A DNA stretch of 64,000 nt from Coriolopsis trogii. Taxonomy: Eukaryota; Basidiomycota; Agaricomycetes; Polyporales; Polyporaceae. The translations under genes were made by a program, and so were the position numbers. The stretch lies in NCBI GenBank assembly GCA_020543525.1, contig JAHYIO010000033.1, positions 2,604,001 to 2,668,000 of the forward strand, given 5' to 3'. The notes under the pieces were generated by a model. It saw nothing but the letters and a program-made list of their open reading frames with translations. It ran no database searches and was not told where the DNA came from. Shown in pieces: positions 23,478-34,840 of this stretch; the first letter of the stretch is position 1, and each line of letters opens with the position of its first letter.

Positions 23478-24302
23478 CTAGCATTCGCGCCATCGGAAGA
23501 CCATCCAGATCACCCACCGCCTGCGTTCCTGCTCGTCTTCGCCTTCTGCGTGCTCGACACTCCAGGACCTCTCTTCCGTGCCTCCAACCCGTCTCTCCAT
23601 GAGTTCCTCCGCAACGAAGCCCGCGCCCAGGATGAGATTCAGGAATGATTGGATGACATACCGTCCGGTGTGAAGACCAGCGATGAGATACACGCGCGCA
23701 CGAGAGCACCGTTTGAGTGTGAGCTGGAGTGAGTGTATGAAGATGTGATGCGTCTCCGAGTTCCACAGCGTGTCAGCAGCAAGTACGACATCGAAGCCGG
23801 GGACAGGGTCGGCATGCGCATTTTGGGAGAGCAGGAGAGGGAACGGGTCTGACCCCCATCCGTACGGCACGACACGACACCGGTCATCGATTTTGTTCCG
23901 TTTCGCATTGTCTGTGAGAGTGCGGATGAGGCTCTCATCGGGATAGTCGCTACAAGTCAACAACGCGTCCGGATAGAGCTTCGAGATGAGGATGCTGGGA
24001 AGACCCGCGCCGGCTCCTAGCTCGAGTATCCTCAGAGGTCTCTTTTCTGTCTTAGCGTGCGTAAGGTGCGCGTCGAGGTGCAGGTCGTGGACGTGGTCTG
24101 CGACGTATACTGCCGAAGACCATATCGATGTGGCGTGGAGCGTCCAGTTCGCTGCCAGTGTGTCTGGAGTGACTAGAGTGATTGGTGGCTGATGGTCATC
24201 GAATGAGTAGGTGAAGATGGAGCCGGGATGAGAGTGCGCGACAGGGACATGGTCGTAGAGACTTTCGAGAGAATCGGCAAGGACGTCTTCGGGGTCGGAC
24301 AT
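23478..24302 (-). CDS. EFM7/NNT1-type protein lysine methyltransferase
   Basis: A single exon of 274 residues. Methyltransf_16 fold: the SAM loop ILELGAGAGLPSILISKLYP, the acidic strand end TCSDYPDESLI, VVPYGWGSDPFPLL and FDVVLAADTLWNSETH. The GAGAGLPS plus SDYPD plus YGWG(S)DP combination is that of Efm7 (formerly Nnt1), which methylates the N-terminus and Lys3 of translation elongation factor eEF1A; substrate assignment here is by family only. The start at MSDPEDVLADSLESLYDH is preferred; a Met 24 codons upstream would add a segment unlike the family. It is divergent from the first gene of the zinc-module array, with 242 bp between 24302 and the possible first exon at 24545, suggesting a shared promoter. 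Confidence 0.85.
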   Translation of the reverse strand: MSDPEDVLADSLESLYDHVPVAHSHPGSIFTYSFDDHQPPITLVTPDTLAANWTLHATSIWSSAVYVADHVHDLHLDAHLTHAKTEKRPLRILELGAGAGLPSILISKLYPDALLTCSDYPDESLIRTLTDNAKRNKIDDRCRVVPYGWGSDPFPLLLSQNAHADPVPGFDVVLAADTLWNSETHHIFIHSLQLTLKRCSRARVYLIAGLHTGRYVIQSFLNLILGAGFVAEELMERRVGGTEERSWSVEHAEGEDEQERRRWVIWMVFRWREC

Positions 24303-24544
24303 GGCAGAGAGCAGAACGGACAACGAGTGATTGAGTGAAGCCAGTGAAGTCTGCCAAGATCCGAGTGAGAGCAAGACAATGATTTGTGTTTGTAAGGTTT
24401 GTATGCGTCAAATGCAAGTCCCCGATTGAGGGGTTGTCAAGGGATTAGGCGAGGATAAGGCGGGCGGTTGAATTTGGGGTGGTCTGTGCGACGACGACTC
24501 GGTCTGATTCCCCTCCCGTCTGTCCCGCCCTCAGACCCATCTTC
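24303..24544. promoter_or_regulatory. Putative bidirectional promoter
   Basis: Lies between the methyltransferase start (- strand) and the candidate first exon of the array gene (+ strand). No TATA box is clear on either strand. Confidence 0.35.
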
Positions 24545-24885
24545 ATGCCCGACACGACGTCCTCCCCCGCTAGGTGCGCACACACTCTCCGTTGCTGTCG
24601 CCTGAATCGCCGGGCTCATGTGGGACACGCAGAGGGCCTGACAAGGTTACGTACGCCGGACGTTCCAAGGTGTGTTTCTCGTTGCATTGTTCCATCCATT
24701 GACCGCGTTTCGAGCGGGGCTGCGCGTACAGCGGAGGAGATCCACCGTCGACAAGACTTATAAAGACTCTGGGTGCGTTGTTTCGCGATCGCGGCGCGGT
24801 TGCCATCTCTCATGCGCGTCGATCGGTCAGAGGAGCGTCCGACGGAGAATCCACTGACGAAGAGACCCCGGCGTCGGGCAAGAAG
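24545..24885 (+). other. Candidate upstream exons of the first zinc-module gene
   Basis: ATG at 24545 begins MPDTTSSPA; a donor GTGCGC follows at 24574. An acceptor at 24731 opens a second exon (to 24885) that stays open and reads RGASDGESTDEETPASGKK before GTGAGT. The two pieces add up to exactly 61 codons and would join in frame to the ATG at 25124 through a 238-nt intron. That is long for this genome, so these exons may be real, or the gene may start at 25124. RNA evidence would decide. Confidence 0.4.
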
Positions 24886-25123
24886 GTGAGTCTTACTTCC
24901 GCTTTCGACTCCGCACGGGCAGGACACGAGGGGGAATGGGAAGGGGAATGAGGAAATGGTTGTCGAGTGAGATAGCGTGAAGCGCGGGATTACTCACGGC
25001 CCGATTCATGATGGAGCACTCGCTCAGAACTGCAGCCTCATCCCACGCTGTTTCACTCCTCCTCCCCCTTCTCTCACTCCCGTCTTTTCGCCCAAAAAAC
25101 GCGCCCCTCACACGTCGTCTCAG

Positions 25124-26625
25124 ATGGCTGCACGAACCCCCAAGAAAGTCGATGTTCAGTGAGTACACCGGTTGTTTTCAATCGCGTCAAACCCGTTCAA
25201 CTCCGATATCAGCCTTCCGGGTCCCTCCCCCAAGCGCGGTCAGACCGAAACCCCGAGTCAGACCGCATCCGCGAAAAAGCCTGCGAGCACGAAGGCTAAG
25301 AAAGGGATGCATTCGCGGTCGGGTTCAGTGGCGTCTCTCGCGCGTGAGGACACTCTAGACGCGAGCGAATTGTCGCCCATGAAGCCCCTCTCGACTGCCA
25401 ACACCAAGCCTCGTTCTCAGATTCAGTGCGCATTCTCCCCATACCATATCTATACATGTCTCAATCTGTGCCATCACTGTGCAGACGCGCAGATACAGAT
25501 GACGGTGAATCTGCAGTAGGTGAGAAGCAGGGGCGCTACGCGTCGCGTAAATCTCAGCCTGAGAGGCGCCAGTTCCTCGAGGACGATCCGAACTCAGGTG
25601 ATGTCGAGGCACACCGCGTGTACTGTAAGGCGTGCAACCAGTGGATCGAACTCAATCCGACGCGCAAGTACATTATGAAGAATTGGGTGGAACACCGTAG
25701 GCAGTGTAAGAACGCTAGCGAGCGCTCTGAGAGGTACGCACCCCGTCTATCTCGTTGCTTACAGAGTGTTTAGGGCTATTACAGTCCGACGAAGGAGAAG
25801 GAGGCGGAGGTGGAGGTGGAGGCAGCACCAGTCACCCCCGTGAAGCCTGCCCCCGCTCCCATCGGGGACATCTTCAACACGGCTTCGAAGCGCATCAAGA
25901 ACGAGGACGACCGAAAGGCAATTATCGAGAACGACCCTCTTTCAGGCGAGGTAAAGCCTGACACGGTCTACTGCAAGAATTGTCAGACTTGGGTCAAGCT
26001 ATCTAAGGATACGCGTTACTCGCTTCACCCATGGCGTCTTCATGTCCAGAAATGTTCTGGCGCTGTGTGAGTCTACTCCATACTTGCCGATGCCATTATA
26101 GCTAATGATGTGACAGTCCGGGAACTCGTGTCGCTACGGCACAGCGGAAGCTGTATCTGATCAACGACCCTCAAGTCAAGGCTTTCACGAATCTCAGCGT
26201 CGAGTGCAAGGAATGTGACAAAGATATTCAGCTGGAGAGCAAACTTGACTACGATCTGACCAAATGGGAAGAACACAAGGCCATTTGTGTTCCGTAAGCC
26301 GCCAGAGCAGATTACACCTAGTGTTGCGGTTATTCATTGCTCGTTTGACAGCTCGGCTCCTCCTGCGAAGCCCGCAGTGGCGACCGCTCTTCGATCTCCG
26401 CCCTCTCTTTCGACCACGGAGGATACGCTCGTACCTACCGATGGAGGAACACCCAAGAAAGGAACGAAGCGGTCACGCGAGGAGGACGATATACCGGATC
26501 GTGCCGTTCGTCAACGAAGCGCGACCTACGAGGCTCCTCAGGGCGATGCCCCCGGTTTCCTGGACTGGATCACGACTCCCATCAAGAACTTCCTGCGTGA
26601 CTTCCGCGCAGGTTTGTCGGGCTAG
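25124..26625 (+). CDS. Array member A: three tandem Cys2-His-Cys modules
   Basis: Six exons (introns 25159-25212, 25426-25484, 25734-25784, 26067-26116, 26294-26351) give 409 residues from this ATG. A basic, Ser/Lys-rich N-terminus (MAARTPKKVDVHLPGPSPKR) is followed by three copies of one module whose Cys-to-Cys cores lie at 25624-25707, 25972-26055 and 26205-26288. Each core starts with CxxC (CKAC, CKNC, CKEC), has Leu 6, Tyr 12 and Trp 17 residues after the second Cys, then His, and ends H-x3-C. About 20 residues ahead of each core is a charged helix ending in [DN]DP (RRQFLEDDP, KAIIENDP, KLYLINDP). The tail has a KKGTKRSREED stretch (possible nuclear signal) and ends DWITTPIKNFLRDFRAGLSG. 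I recognise no named family; a zinc-binding nuclear protein is the inference. Confidence 0.8.
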
Positions 26626-27431
26626 GTATCCCTCAACCGTGACAGCGAAAAAGTTCCTTTGGCTGCCAGCTATGCTTATGACAATCCTTGACATGTACTT
26701 CTCTTGCGCATGCTTCGTCTACGTGTATACAACTCCACTATTCGCGCTACCCCCTCTTCATCGTCCATTAGTACTCTTGCCGTTCCTTGTTTGTGTATTC
26801 GTCATTGGTCAATCCAATCTGTTAGTCTGAAGTTCAGTCTTGCTTCATAAATGACCTGTCGTCCTGTTAGACTAGGGTGTATACGATTCCTACTGTCCAA
26901 ACTCCAATACAACTCAGATACCAATGTAACTGCGGAGGCTGAAGAGCCTCCGCAAAACCTTCGTCTGGTAGGTGATCGCAGCCGACCGCGGAGGTGCAGC
27001 ACGTCTTGGGCGCGTCCACGACGCGACTTGAGCGGGACTTGCCGGGCTCATAATCCTACCCTCCCGCCGGCCACACCGCACTTGCCACTCTCACTCACAC
27101 CGTCTCTCGCTTGAAACTCGCTACGTGCACTATTTCAACGTCTGGGCTACTCTTGAACGTCACAGGATTTGGAAGGCACTACCGCAGCAGCCACTAGACT
27201 GCAGCCGCCAGCCACCCGATTCGGGCCACTCGCGAGGACAAAGAAGTGTCGAGGTGCGTTTGGAGCTCCGACCTCTTTGGGAGTGTTGCCACTACCACAC
27301 GATATAAAACTGACGAAGGGGTGTCCATAGGCACTTTGACTCGTACCATCACAAACACACACCAAACGCATTCCGTCCTCCTGTTCTTTCAGCGTTCACG
27401 CGCGCTCACTCGCCAGACTCGTAACCACCTT
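26626..27431. other. Spacer between array members A and B
   Basis: No gene supported. The second half is the 5' region of member B. Confidence 0.5.
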
Positions 27432-28560
27432 ATGGCGTCCCCTGGAGAAAGGCTGGTTTCCCTCGAGCAAGTCCCTTTGTATCGCGCTCTGCGTATATTT
27501 GTCTGACGTTTGCTCATACAGAGCTGGCATCCCCCTACCTTTCCCCGATGCACCTTCTATATCCGTGGACCGTCGTCGGTCAAAGCGGCGTGCCAACGAG
27601 CCACCTGACGTTACCCCCTCACCGAACAAGAAGAAGCGCGTATACACGGCCCCGGCGTACGTCTCTCTTTCTCTCACACCTTCCCACACGACGCGTGGAA
27701 CAATCGCCGTCCTCGTCGTTGTTTTCATCTCAGAAAGGTTTGGGGACTGACGAGACCACGTGACTTGTGCGCGCGCAGACTCGAGACTGGGGAACTGTCT
27801 GGAGAAGACAAGAAGAGGCTCGCGTGGCTCGAACGGCAGCCGCTCGCGAAGGTGCTGGACATGCTCTTCGTGCAGTGCAAGCGGTGCGGACAGCGGATCA
27901 AGCTTTCGCAGAGGTGCTTGTACGACCCTCAGCATTGGAAGAAACACCGGGAGCGGTGCGATAGGTGGTCTGATGCTGAGACGGCCCGGAGGCGGGCTCA
28001 GAACGGGATGGTGAGTGTGATTTGATTCGAGTTCGAGTCACGAATCTGCTTGTTCTCTGATGCACGCCCCCAACTGATAGGTCGCTTCTGCATCGCGATC
28101 GTCCACGCCGTCTCTCACCTCTGACGATGAGTCGGAGCTGACCGGCACGAGTGCGCTCAGCCAGATCACACCGTCGCCTCCACCCGAAGACACTCGTACT
28201 CCAGCCCTGTCCAGCCCTGGGCTACTAACGTCGCACGTTTTGTGTGTGGAGTACTTCGCGACAGGCTACCCGGACCTCGAAGTTGTCGACCTCAACGTGC
28301 CAATCTCCGCTATCCCGGAGTGGTCGCACGAGTGTCTTAGAGCGCCCGCCTTTGCAAAGGTGGGACTGGCGGAAGTGGTTCCCGAGACGTGTACGCTTAC
28401 CCCGGCGGTATGGGACGAGGACGGGGATGAGGATGAGACGCGCGAGGACGACTTCAACAATTGCCATCCTTGGGTCGAGGATCCGCCCACTTGCGACCTG
28501 ATGCGTTCTCCCTTGGCGTTCGGTGCGAAGCAGTTGCCGCTCGGTGCCCGGTTGTCCTGA
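27432..28560 (+). CDS. Array member B: one Cys2-His-Cys module
   Basis: Four exons (introns 27479-27521, 27657-27778, 28011-28080) give 297 residues. The N-terminus is basic (DRRRSKRRANEPPD, SPNKKKRVYTAPA), a likely nuclear signal. One module core at 27876-27959: CKRC, then IKL, then LYDPQHW and KKHRERC, with the same spacing as in member A; the preceding helix is KKRLAWLERQP. A Ser/Thr-rich link (SRSSTPSLTSDDESELTG) leads to a folded-looking C-terminal part (YPDLEVVDLNVPISAIPEWS) and an acidic stretch (WDEDGDEDETREDD). The first intron is only 43 nt and uses a GTATCG donor, chosen because it is the only way to keep the basic region in frame. Function unknown. Confidence 0.75.
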
Positions 28561-29627
28561 TAGACGATAGATGTCTTTCTTGAAATTCCTTTTCCAGACT
28601 TGCCTGTTTCTTGCCTTTTGTTACGATCTGCTTACGCTACCGCTCTTAACATTAGTTGTAGTGAAGTATAGCCCGTCTGGGGCATGTGCAACGTAATGTA
28701 GCTCTGTATAGTAGCGCGAAAGCGTGGACCCGATTTCGTGCGCGTACGCACTGAGGGATGGCCCTGAGGGGTAGTTGTACTCGACTCACCGAATTCAATC
28801 CTAATGAGGGAAGCTTGCATTGCAACCAGGCGAGTTATCGTAGGAAGGGAGTGTCAGAGTCCTCGCGATGAGTCGTGTACACAGTGATGGTATAGTGCGC
28901 ATGCGGTCAGCAACTGTACATGATAATGATTTAGCGTCTGAACCACTCAAGTGATGATATGAACACGTACAGGCTGCGTTCGGTAAGATCGTCGGAAGAC
29001 AAGTTTTGGCAAGGAGTGACGTGATGGGTGAAGGTAAGCCAACATCATTTCCTATGCACCGCCGATGGCGATGAGTTGCTTCTAGCTGTAATAGACACCG
29101 ATTCTTCCCATACCGCATAGTGACTTTTCCTTGTATGTCAATATATCATACAGTCGGGGCCGAAGGTGTGCGAACTCCAAACGCACATGATGACTGCAGT
29201 GCGGGACGGAATTCTACTGCAGATCTTGACATGAACGCGCTGCATGCAGGCAAAAGCAGAGCATCACACCGCCTTATGCTTCCTGTGACTATGCTGGCTG
29301 CGGAGACTAGATGATGGAAGGAACCAAGTGCAGGCGGGCGGTGTGTTGTTGAAGTTGTCAGGCGCCCTACTCCCGAGGAGCGCGTCTTCGGGAGATGCCG
29401 GATGCCCTTCTTCCTATACTACCGCGTGCGCTCCTCCTCACTACGACTGTGGCGACTGAGAATATGTGTTCTACAGCCCTCCAAATCCTGCTGGACGCTT
29501 GTGATGTTGGGATGAACTTTTTTACCGTGGCATTCGCAGCAGTGGCGGGTGAATAGAGGGTATGCCGATGCACGTACTACTTTCTCGCCACAACCACCGT
29601 CGTTCGCCCGGGCGATGAGCTACATTT

Positions 29628-29648
29628 GGCAGGTCATTTCAAGGTCCG
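29628..29648 (+). promoter_or_regulatory. Shared upstream block, member C copy
   Basis: GGCAGGTCATTTCAAGGTCC plus one further base matches the block at 31931-31951 with three differences. It ends exactly 168 bp before the start codon of C, the same as in D. Confidence 0.6.
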
Positions 29649-29711
29649 CGTACACAAGTACAACGTGTTAGTGGACACTGCGCGTATGGGAACTCTCTAT
29701 ACTCCCGGAAA

Positions 29712-29718
29712 TATATAA
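29712..29718 (+). promoter_or_regulatory. TATA box of array member C
   Basis: TATATAA about 100 bp upstream of the start codon, followed by a pyrimidine-rich leader. Confidence 0.5.
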
Positions 29719-29815
29719 GCACAGCTAACAACATGAAACCGTTCTCATCGTCCCCCCCGAATCTCAATCTACCACCTCTACACCGTTCCCAGTCTCGAAC
29801 TTGCCTAGCCTCACC

Positions 29816-30961
29816 ATGCCGCGTAAAGCAACAAGCCGGAAAGTCAGAGTAGCCAAGACTTCGCAGCGCAAATCCACTAGCAAGCGGTCCATCCTCTATG
29901 ACTTCTTCGATGAAGCTACGCTGTACGGTTCCCGTCCTCCTCCCTCCTATGGGCATTGGCTGATATATTCTTGATATGTTTCAGCGAATTGTTCAGGAGC
30001 AGGACTCGACTCACTCATCCTCTGGATCCTCGTGTCAGTCCCAAATGGTATGTAAAGCATCCCATGGTGTGATGCTCGACTACGCCTGTGCTCCTCATTT
30101 CTCACTCACACAGTTGCTTTCAGCTGGTCGATGGAAGCTTTGACTACCGTAGGGCAATATTATCGCTGGAAGTTCTATCACGACGAAGAGCACATAGCGC
30201 GCTTCGACGAGAGGGACATTGAATGTAACCTGTGCCATCTGCCGCTCGCGTTGTCCAAGAAATCGGTGTACGACCTCTTCAAGTGGATCAGACACCGTGG
30301 CATTTGCAAGGAGCGGACTCCCTGCGAGAGGCAAGAGGAGTACGAGAAGCCCGAGGCCGTCAAACGCGGGAAGAACAAGATATGGGTACGGGGGCCCGTC
30401 AACCTGAATGCATCTCCGCCTGCGCACAGCTCTCGGAAGGCGAAGGTACGTGGAGTGTCCCTCCTACGGAGCAGTGATTCTGACTCCGTAGACCAGGAGC
30501 CGCGTCTGGTGACCCCTCTATCCAACCGGGTTCTGCCTCCTCGGTTGTACAAGAATCGCCCTTACGACAACGATGAAGAGGCCTCCACTCAACCACGGCT
30601 ACCTGTTCCTAGAACGTGCAGCGCATCCCCCACCCCCGCCACTCCCGAGCTGTCAACCGACGACTCGGATGATGACGTCGAAATGCAAGACGCCAACTCT
30701 TCGCCTCCCACCCCTCCAAGTCAGCTTTCATGTTGTACTCTCCCCCTCGATGACGCTGTAATTGACGCCACAGCTGTCATAGAAGACGTTTCTCCGCACC
30801 CAGAGACGTTCGGAACACGGGAGGCCCACCGCTCATCCTCTCCGTGTCCATCTCCTTCGCCCATTCCTGACCCTTTCTCACACGGTCTGCAATATCTACA
30901 TATGCTGGCTGGGGTTTGTTGTGAGGCGCCGAAGGCTCCGAAGGCCGTCAATCCCTCCTAG
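29816..30961 (+). CDS. Array member C: one Cys2-His-Cys module
   Basis: Three exons (introns 29923-29984 and 30048-30123) give 335 residues. The N-terminus is strongly basic (MPRKATSRKVRVAKTSQRKS). The second intron falls in phase 2 within the Cys codon of PKC, just before the module, exactly as in D and E. The module begins QYYRWKFYHDEEHIARF and has its core at 30224-30307: CNLC, LAL, VYDLFKW, IRHRGIC. The remaining half is Ser/Pro-rich and acidic, including SPTPATPELSTDDSDDDVEM, which aligns with a PTPELVMDDS stretch in D. The protein ends LQYLHMLAGVCCEAPKAPKA. Function unknown; zinc binding and nuclear location are inferences. Confidence 0.8.
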
Positions 30962-32118
30962 TAGGAGGACTTCCAGTGTCATGTGGTTGTTTTACCGTCG
31001 CAGGATGGCGGTACACGAAAGACCAGCCTTCGAGCGCGTCGAGCTAAACCTAGCTCGGTGTTTGCTAGATGCACTCCTTAGATTTCTCGCCTGGGAGGAG
31101 ACGTTGTCTTGACAGACTGTTCTCGTAGCACTCTCTGAGTTTCGCTTACGCTCTTGGTCTAGTCTTGGTGCTGATGTGTATGCTCTGTTTCGGACTATTA
31201 TCCTATGTTCCCTCCGATGACATACTATAGGTCCGCCTAGGAGGATGTTTCTTGTATAGGCCTGTTGTGATCCCAGATCCTAATTTGTACCTGCTATCTC
31301 GTCTTTACTGCGTCTCTACTACGATATTGTGAATTTGTGTTCACAACTAGTAGCTCGCATAGTCTGTAGACACCTACTCCTATTGCATTTCGAACCCAAC
31401 TTGAACGACTCTTCACTGCCTCGCTGCCCCGGGCGCCCGGGCCTCAATCGATCTCAACCCGACTCGGGTCATGCGAGGGTGGGACCAGTGAACTTAGTAG
31501 CGAGTCACTCGTAACACGCTGCATACACGTTGCAGCATTGCCACGCACTGCTTTTCGAGCAACTCTTCCTGGATGCAGTAATTTCGTACTACCCTTGGGA
31601 AGACAGAGATGGGAGAAGTGCGTGAGACGGGCGCCAAAACGCGGACGCGCATATCGTCCTTGGGCGCGACATCGGGAAATGCCGGATGCCGTTCTTCTCT
31701 GCCGCGACCTTATGTGCTCAGGCTCAACTTGTCGACTGTGGCGGTCGACTGAAAGTCTACTTCTGCCCTTCATCTTCCTGCGGAGTGTTCAGAGTGGTGA
31801 AATGACGCCATTATTATCCGTCAGAACTAGAGGGAACATTGCAAGGTGAGGAGATTATACGTCCTGAGCTAGCTCAGCATGGTAGAAGGTAGCAACCAGC
31901 TCCGAATCGTCCAGACAAGGGTCCGGATATGGTAGGTCATTTTGAGGTCCGTACAGCCTAGGATAAGAAGTATTGGGTGCGTATTCTTTCCGTGACATGA
32001 TAATAGCTTTAATTGAGGTGACATGCCCGTCCTGTCTCGTCAAACTCCCCCCGCTACCCCCCGGATCCAAGCTTGCATTATCTGAGTCGCATCATCACGA
32101 GCGTCCTCTCTCTTCAAG
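30962..32118. other. Spacer upstream of array member D
   Basis: No gene. It contains a GC palindrome CCCGGGCGCCCGGG (31428-31441), a block near 31679-31708 (ATGCCGGATGCCGTTCTT) like that upstream of C, and the shared block at 31931-31951. Confidence 0.5.
31931..31951 (+). promoter_or_regulatory. Shared upstream block, member D copy
   Basis: GGTAGGTCATTTTGAGGTCC plus one base. It ends 168 bp before the start codon of D, the same distance as the copy before C. Confidence 0.6.
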
Positions 32119-33486
32119 ATGGCGCGAACCTCAGTCTCTTCTACCTCCGCCACAGAGGACGTGACAAGTGAAACGTATGTTTCTTCTGGGATTTAGTGAA
32201 AGTGTCCATGACTGAGCTCAGGCGCTGCACCCTTGCACGTCCTTTCCCGCAGGCTCTCCTTCTATTCGAAATGGAAAGAGGGCTCCCTCGAACGAGAAGT
32301 CAGACAGATGAGCAGCAGGAAGAAATTGCCTGTCCCCCGAAACCCTACAAGCGCAAAGTGGTATGCCAACCTCAGTTCTGTTATCGCATTACCTGCGGGT
32401 CGTTGACCATCTCCCGTCCACAGTTACTCCCAAAAGCCACTCAAAACCGAGAGCCAAGTCTGTCGATGGAAGTACTACAACGATGACCCGATGGTAGCCT
32501 CCTTCAGCGACAAGGAGGTGGTCTGCCAGCTGTGCGGCGGCGTGACGGAGTTGAGCTTGAAGAATCTCTACGATCTCGAACACTGGACGCGACACCGTGA
32601 AAGTTGCCTCGTGAGCCACGGCGCGTTCGGTGACAGTATACCTCGTCCATCCTCGGCTAGCAAGCCTTTTCGGCAAAGGAACTTGAAGGGAAAGGCTCGC
32701 GCTCGCCTGGCTTTGACTCCTAGATCGACGAAGACGATCACTCCAGCATGTCGCACGACGAGGTCGAGAGTGCGTACTGAGTACTTACCTCGTTCTCGTT
32801 ACATGCATTGATTCTTTGGTCGCGTCTAGAGATACCTGTCGTCCCCTACGCCTGATCCTGCCTCAGTCACAGTAGTCGAGGAGACGGCAAGCCCCAGTCC
32901 ATCCCTCCCCTCCATATCGCCCACACCAGAGCTGGTGATGGACGACTCGGTAGAGGATACCGAGTCTCACTGTCGAGACACATCTTCCTTGTTGACTACT
33001 CCTCAACCTCCCTCTCGATTTTATTGCTCTGCCGCCGCATCCGCCGATCCACGAAATGGCGTTTCCGAGTCTCTGAAAGCCAACACGCTCTCGAAGCCAG
33101 ACTCCCCGGATGTGTGCCGCCCGTCACCTCACCCTCGATCCCCCGGCCCGCCACTGAGTGAGGGGTTCTCTCTCCTCCTCTACGCCCAAGAATGCGCACT
33201 TCCTCCCCCGTTCGATATTGCGGCGGTCAAAAGAGGGTACGTCGATGGGAACGCCATCGATGCCTACCTCGACGACATCCGTCGTCATATGGCCGCGAAT
33301 CCCGCAAAGGCACGCTGCTACGCGGACAAAGAGAATGTCCCCGTCTTGCTTCATGATACGATTCCAGGACGAGATGTCTATACGTCGAGTTTGGGCTCCG
33401 ATGGGGAGACCTGTATCGTTACTACGCTCCCCACTCCTTCGCGCCGTCGAGCCAAGCCACGCACTCGAAGCGCTCGCCCGTACTGA
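32119..33486 (+). CDS. Array member D: one Cys2-His-Cys module
   Basis: Four exons (introns 32175-32252, 32361-32423, 32770-32829) give 388 residues. The start is MARTSVSSTSATEDVTSE. The second intron is in phase 2 inside the Cys codon of SAKC, as in C and E. Then come VCRWKYYNDDPMVASFSD and the module core at 32524-32607: CQLC, TEL, LYDLEHW, TRHRESC. A basic stretch (RQRNLKGKARARLALTPRS) follows. The C-terminal 200 residues are Ser/Pro-rich, with SISPTPELVMDDS (shared with C), a more ordered part (PPPFDIAAVKRGYVDGNAID then AYLDDIRRHMAANP) and DKENVP, which contains a KEN tripeptide. It ends in a basic tail (RRRAKPRTRSARPY). Function unknown. Confidence 0.8.
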
Positions 33487-34840
33487 GCGCGTTGTACGAT
33501 GAACCTCTCCCGCCGGTTGTTGTTGGTAGTTTAGATTACTCTCATGTTGTCTGTATTTGTGGACGCTGCTCTGTTTTTGTTGTATCGTTTGGTGTACTCG
33601 TATTGGTGTACGACTCTCTGTTTTTGTCGGACGCTGCAATTGTCTTGTCTATCTTCGTCGAGTCAAATAACGAATCGTACCTCCATCCGCAAACCATTCT
33701 GGAGAGTCTATACTGCTCCATACTGCTCCATATCTTTCTGGAGAGCAATCACTGTTTTGGCTCATTGCGTAAGAGGTACGATGGAACCGGAATTTGCCCA
33801 CCGAGACGCTACGCCCGCTCACATACTCGCCTTGGCTTCGATTGAGTCCACCATGCTGCATACAGCATGCGATTGCGTGCCATAAAGAGGTATTTGGGTA
33901 GCTTGAGATCAGAGCCTCCGAAGAAAGAAGAGAGCCAACGCCGCCCGCGAAGTCGCGCCACAACGGGAATGATGGACGACCGGGTGCCGTGAGCCGGAGG
34001 TTGATATCGTTGAATAGACTGAACCTGAGCTGTGTCTATCCTCGAGGCTTTGGACCAGTGAAAATCCGCTATGCTTCCTTCAGTTGCTGTGTCTTTGGGC
34101 TCAAACGTTCGCACACTATTCGATGAGAAGCCAGTTAGCGGCGTGTGCCTAAACACTCACTCGTTATCTCAGGTGACTCAAGAGGGGGCAGTGTCGGGTT
34201 TGTGACTAGGTGTGGGATACTGGCAGTCTTGCCAAAACCGTAGACTGGTGTCGTTTGTTGTCAGATTGGTACTCGACGCGATACTAGGACCCGTGTTGAC
34301 GACGTACGGTTCCTGGTCGACCATCTATCTCTTCTTTTCTGCAACAAAAAGACTACATTATGAGGACCGGATACGCGAAGAAAAGAGCAGCAGATGGGAG
34401 AACAACACCTCGGAGTCTTGAACAACAACGAACTTGTTCAACTCACGACGAGCGCTTCGGCGGTTGCGATGACGCGGGAGCCGTGAGGCGGAAGATGCCG
34501 AACGCTCTCACTTCGACCAGGCGACGCTGAGGCGGAGCCGCTTTCCTCGCCCTTGCCAAGGACCCTGAGCTTTCTGTGCAGATGGCGCATCGCCCATTAA
34601 ATACAATCACAAAAGGGAAGAAGCCTCTACCATGCTCGTGCTACGGACAATACTTGGCTGCTTCAGGCAAGCCTGTTGAAGGTCCGCCACCCGGAGTACC
34701 GCAGCATGAGCACTTCCCATGTATCCTTAAAACCCCTCGAGATGGGGGGAATGCAACTCCGTTTGACACATCACAATATCAATCACACAAAGCCTCCTCC
34801 CTCCCCCTGCACTGTCCTGTAGCTCTGCCCTGACGCCGAC
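33487..34840. other. Spacer upstream of array member E
   Basis: No gene seen. A short direct duplication ATACTGCTCC occurs at about 33711-33731. TTGAAGGTCCG at 34676-34686 recalls the core of the C and D upstream block, 155 bp before the start of E. Confidence 0.45.

Larger units (their letters stand above)
28561..29815. other. Spacer upstream of array member C
   Basis: No gene seen. 29380-29430 (ATGCCGGATGCCCTTCTT) and 29628-29648 resemble blocks upstream of member D, so this is part of a duplicated promoter region. Confidence 0.5.

Noticed and set aside
31428..31441. GC palindrome CCCGGGCGCCCGGG
   Set aside because: Only 14 bp in a GC-rich genome, with no second copy or gene-proximal position; likely chance.
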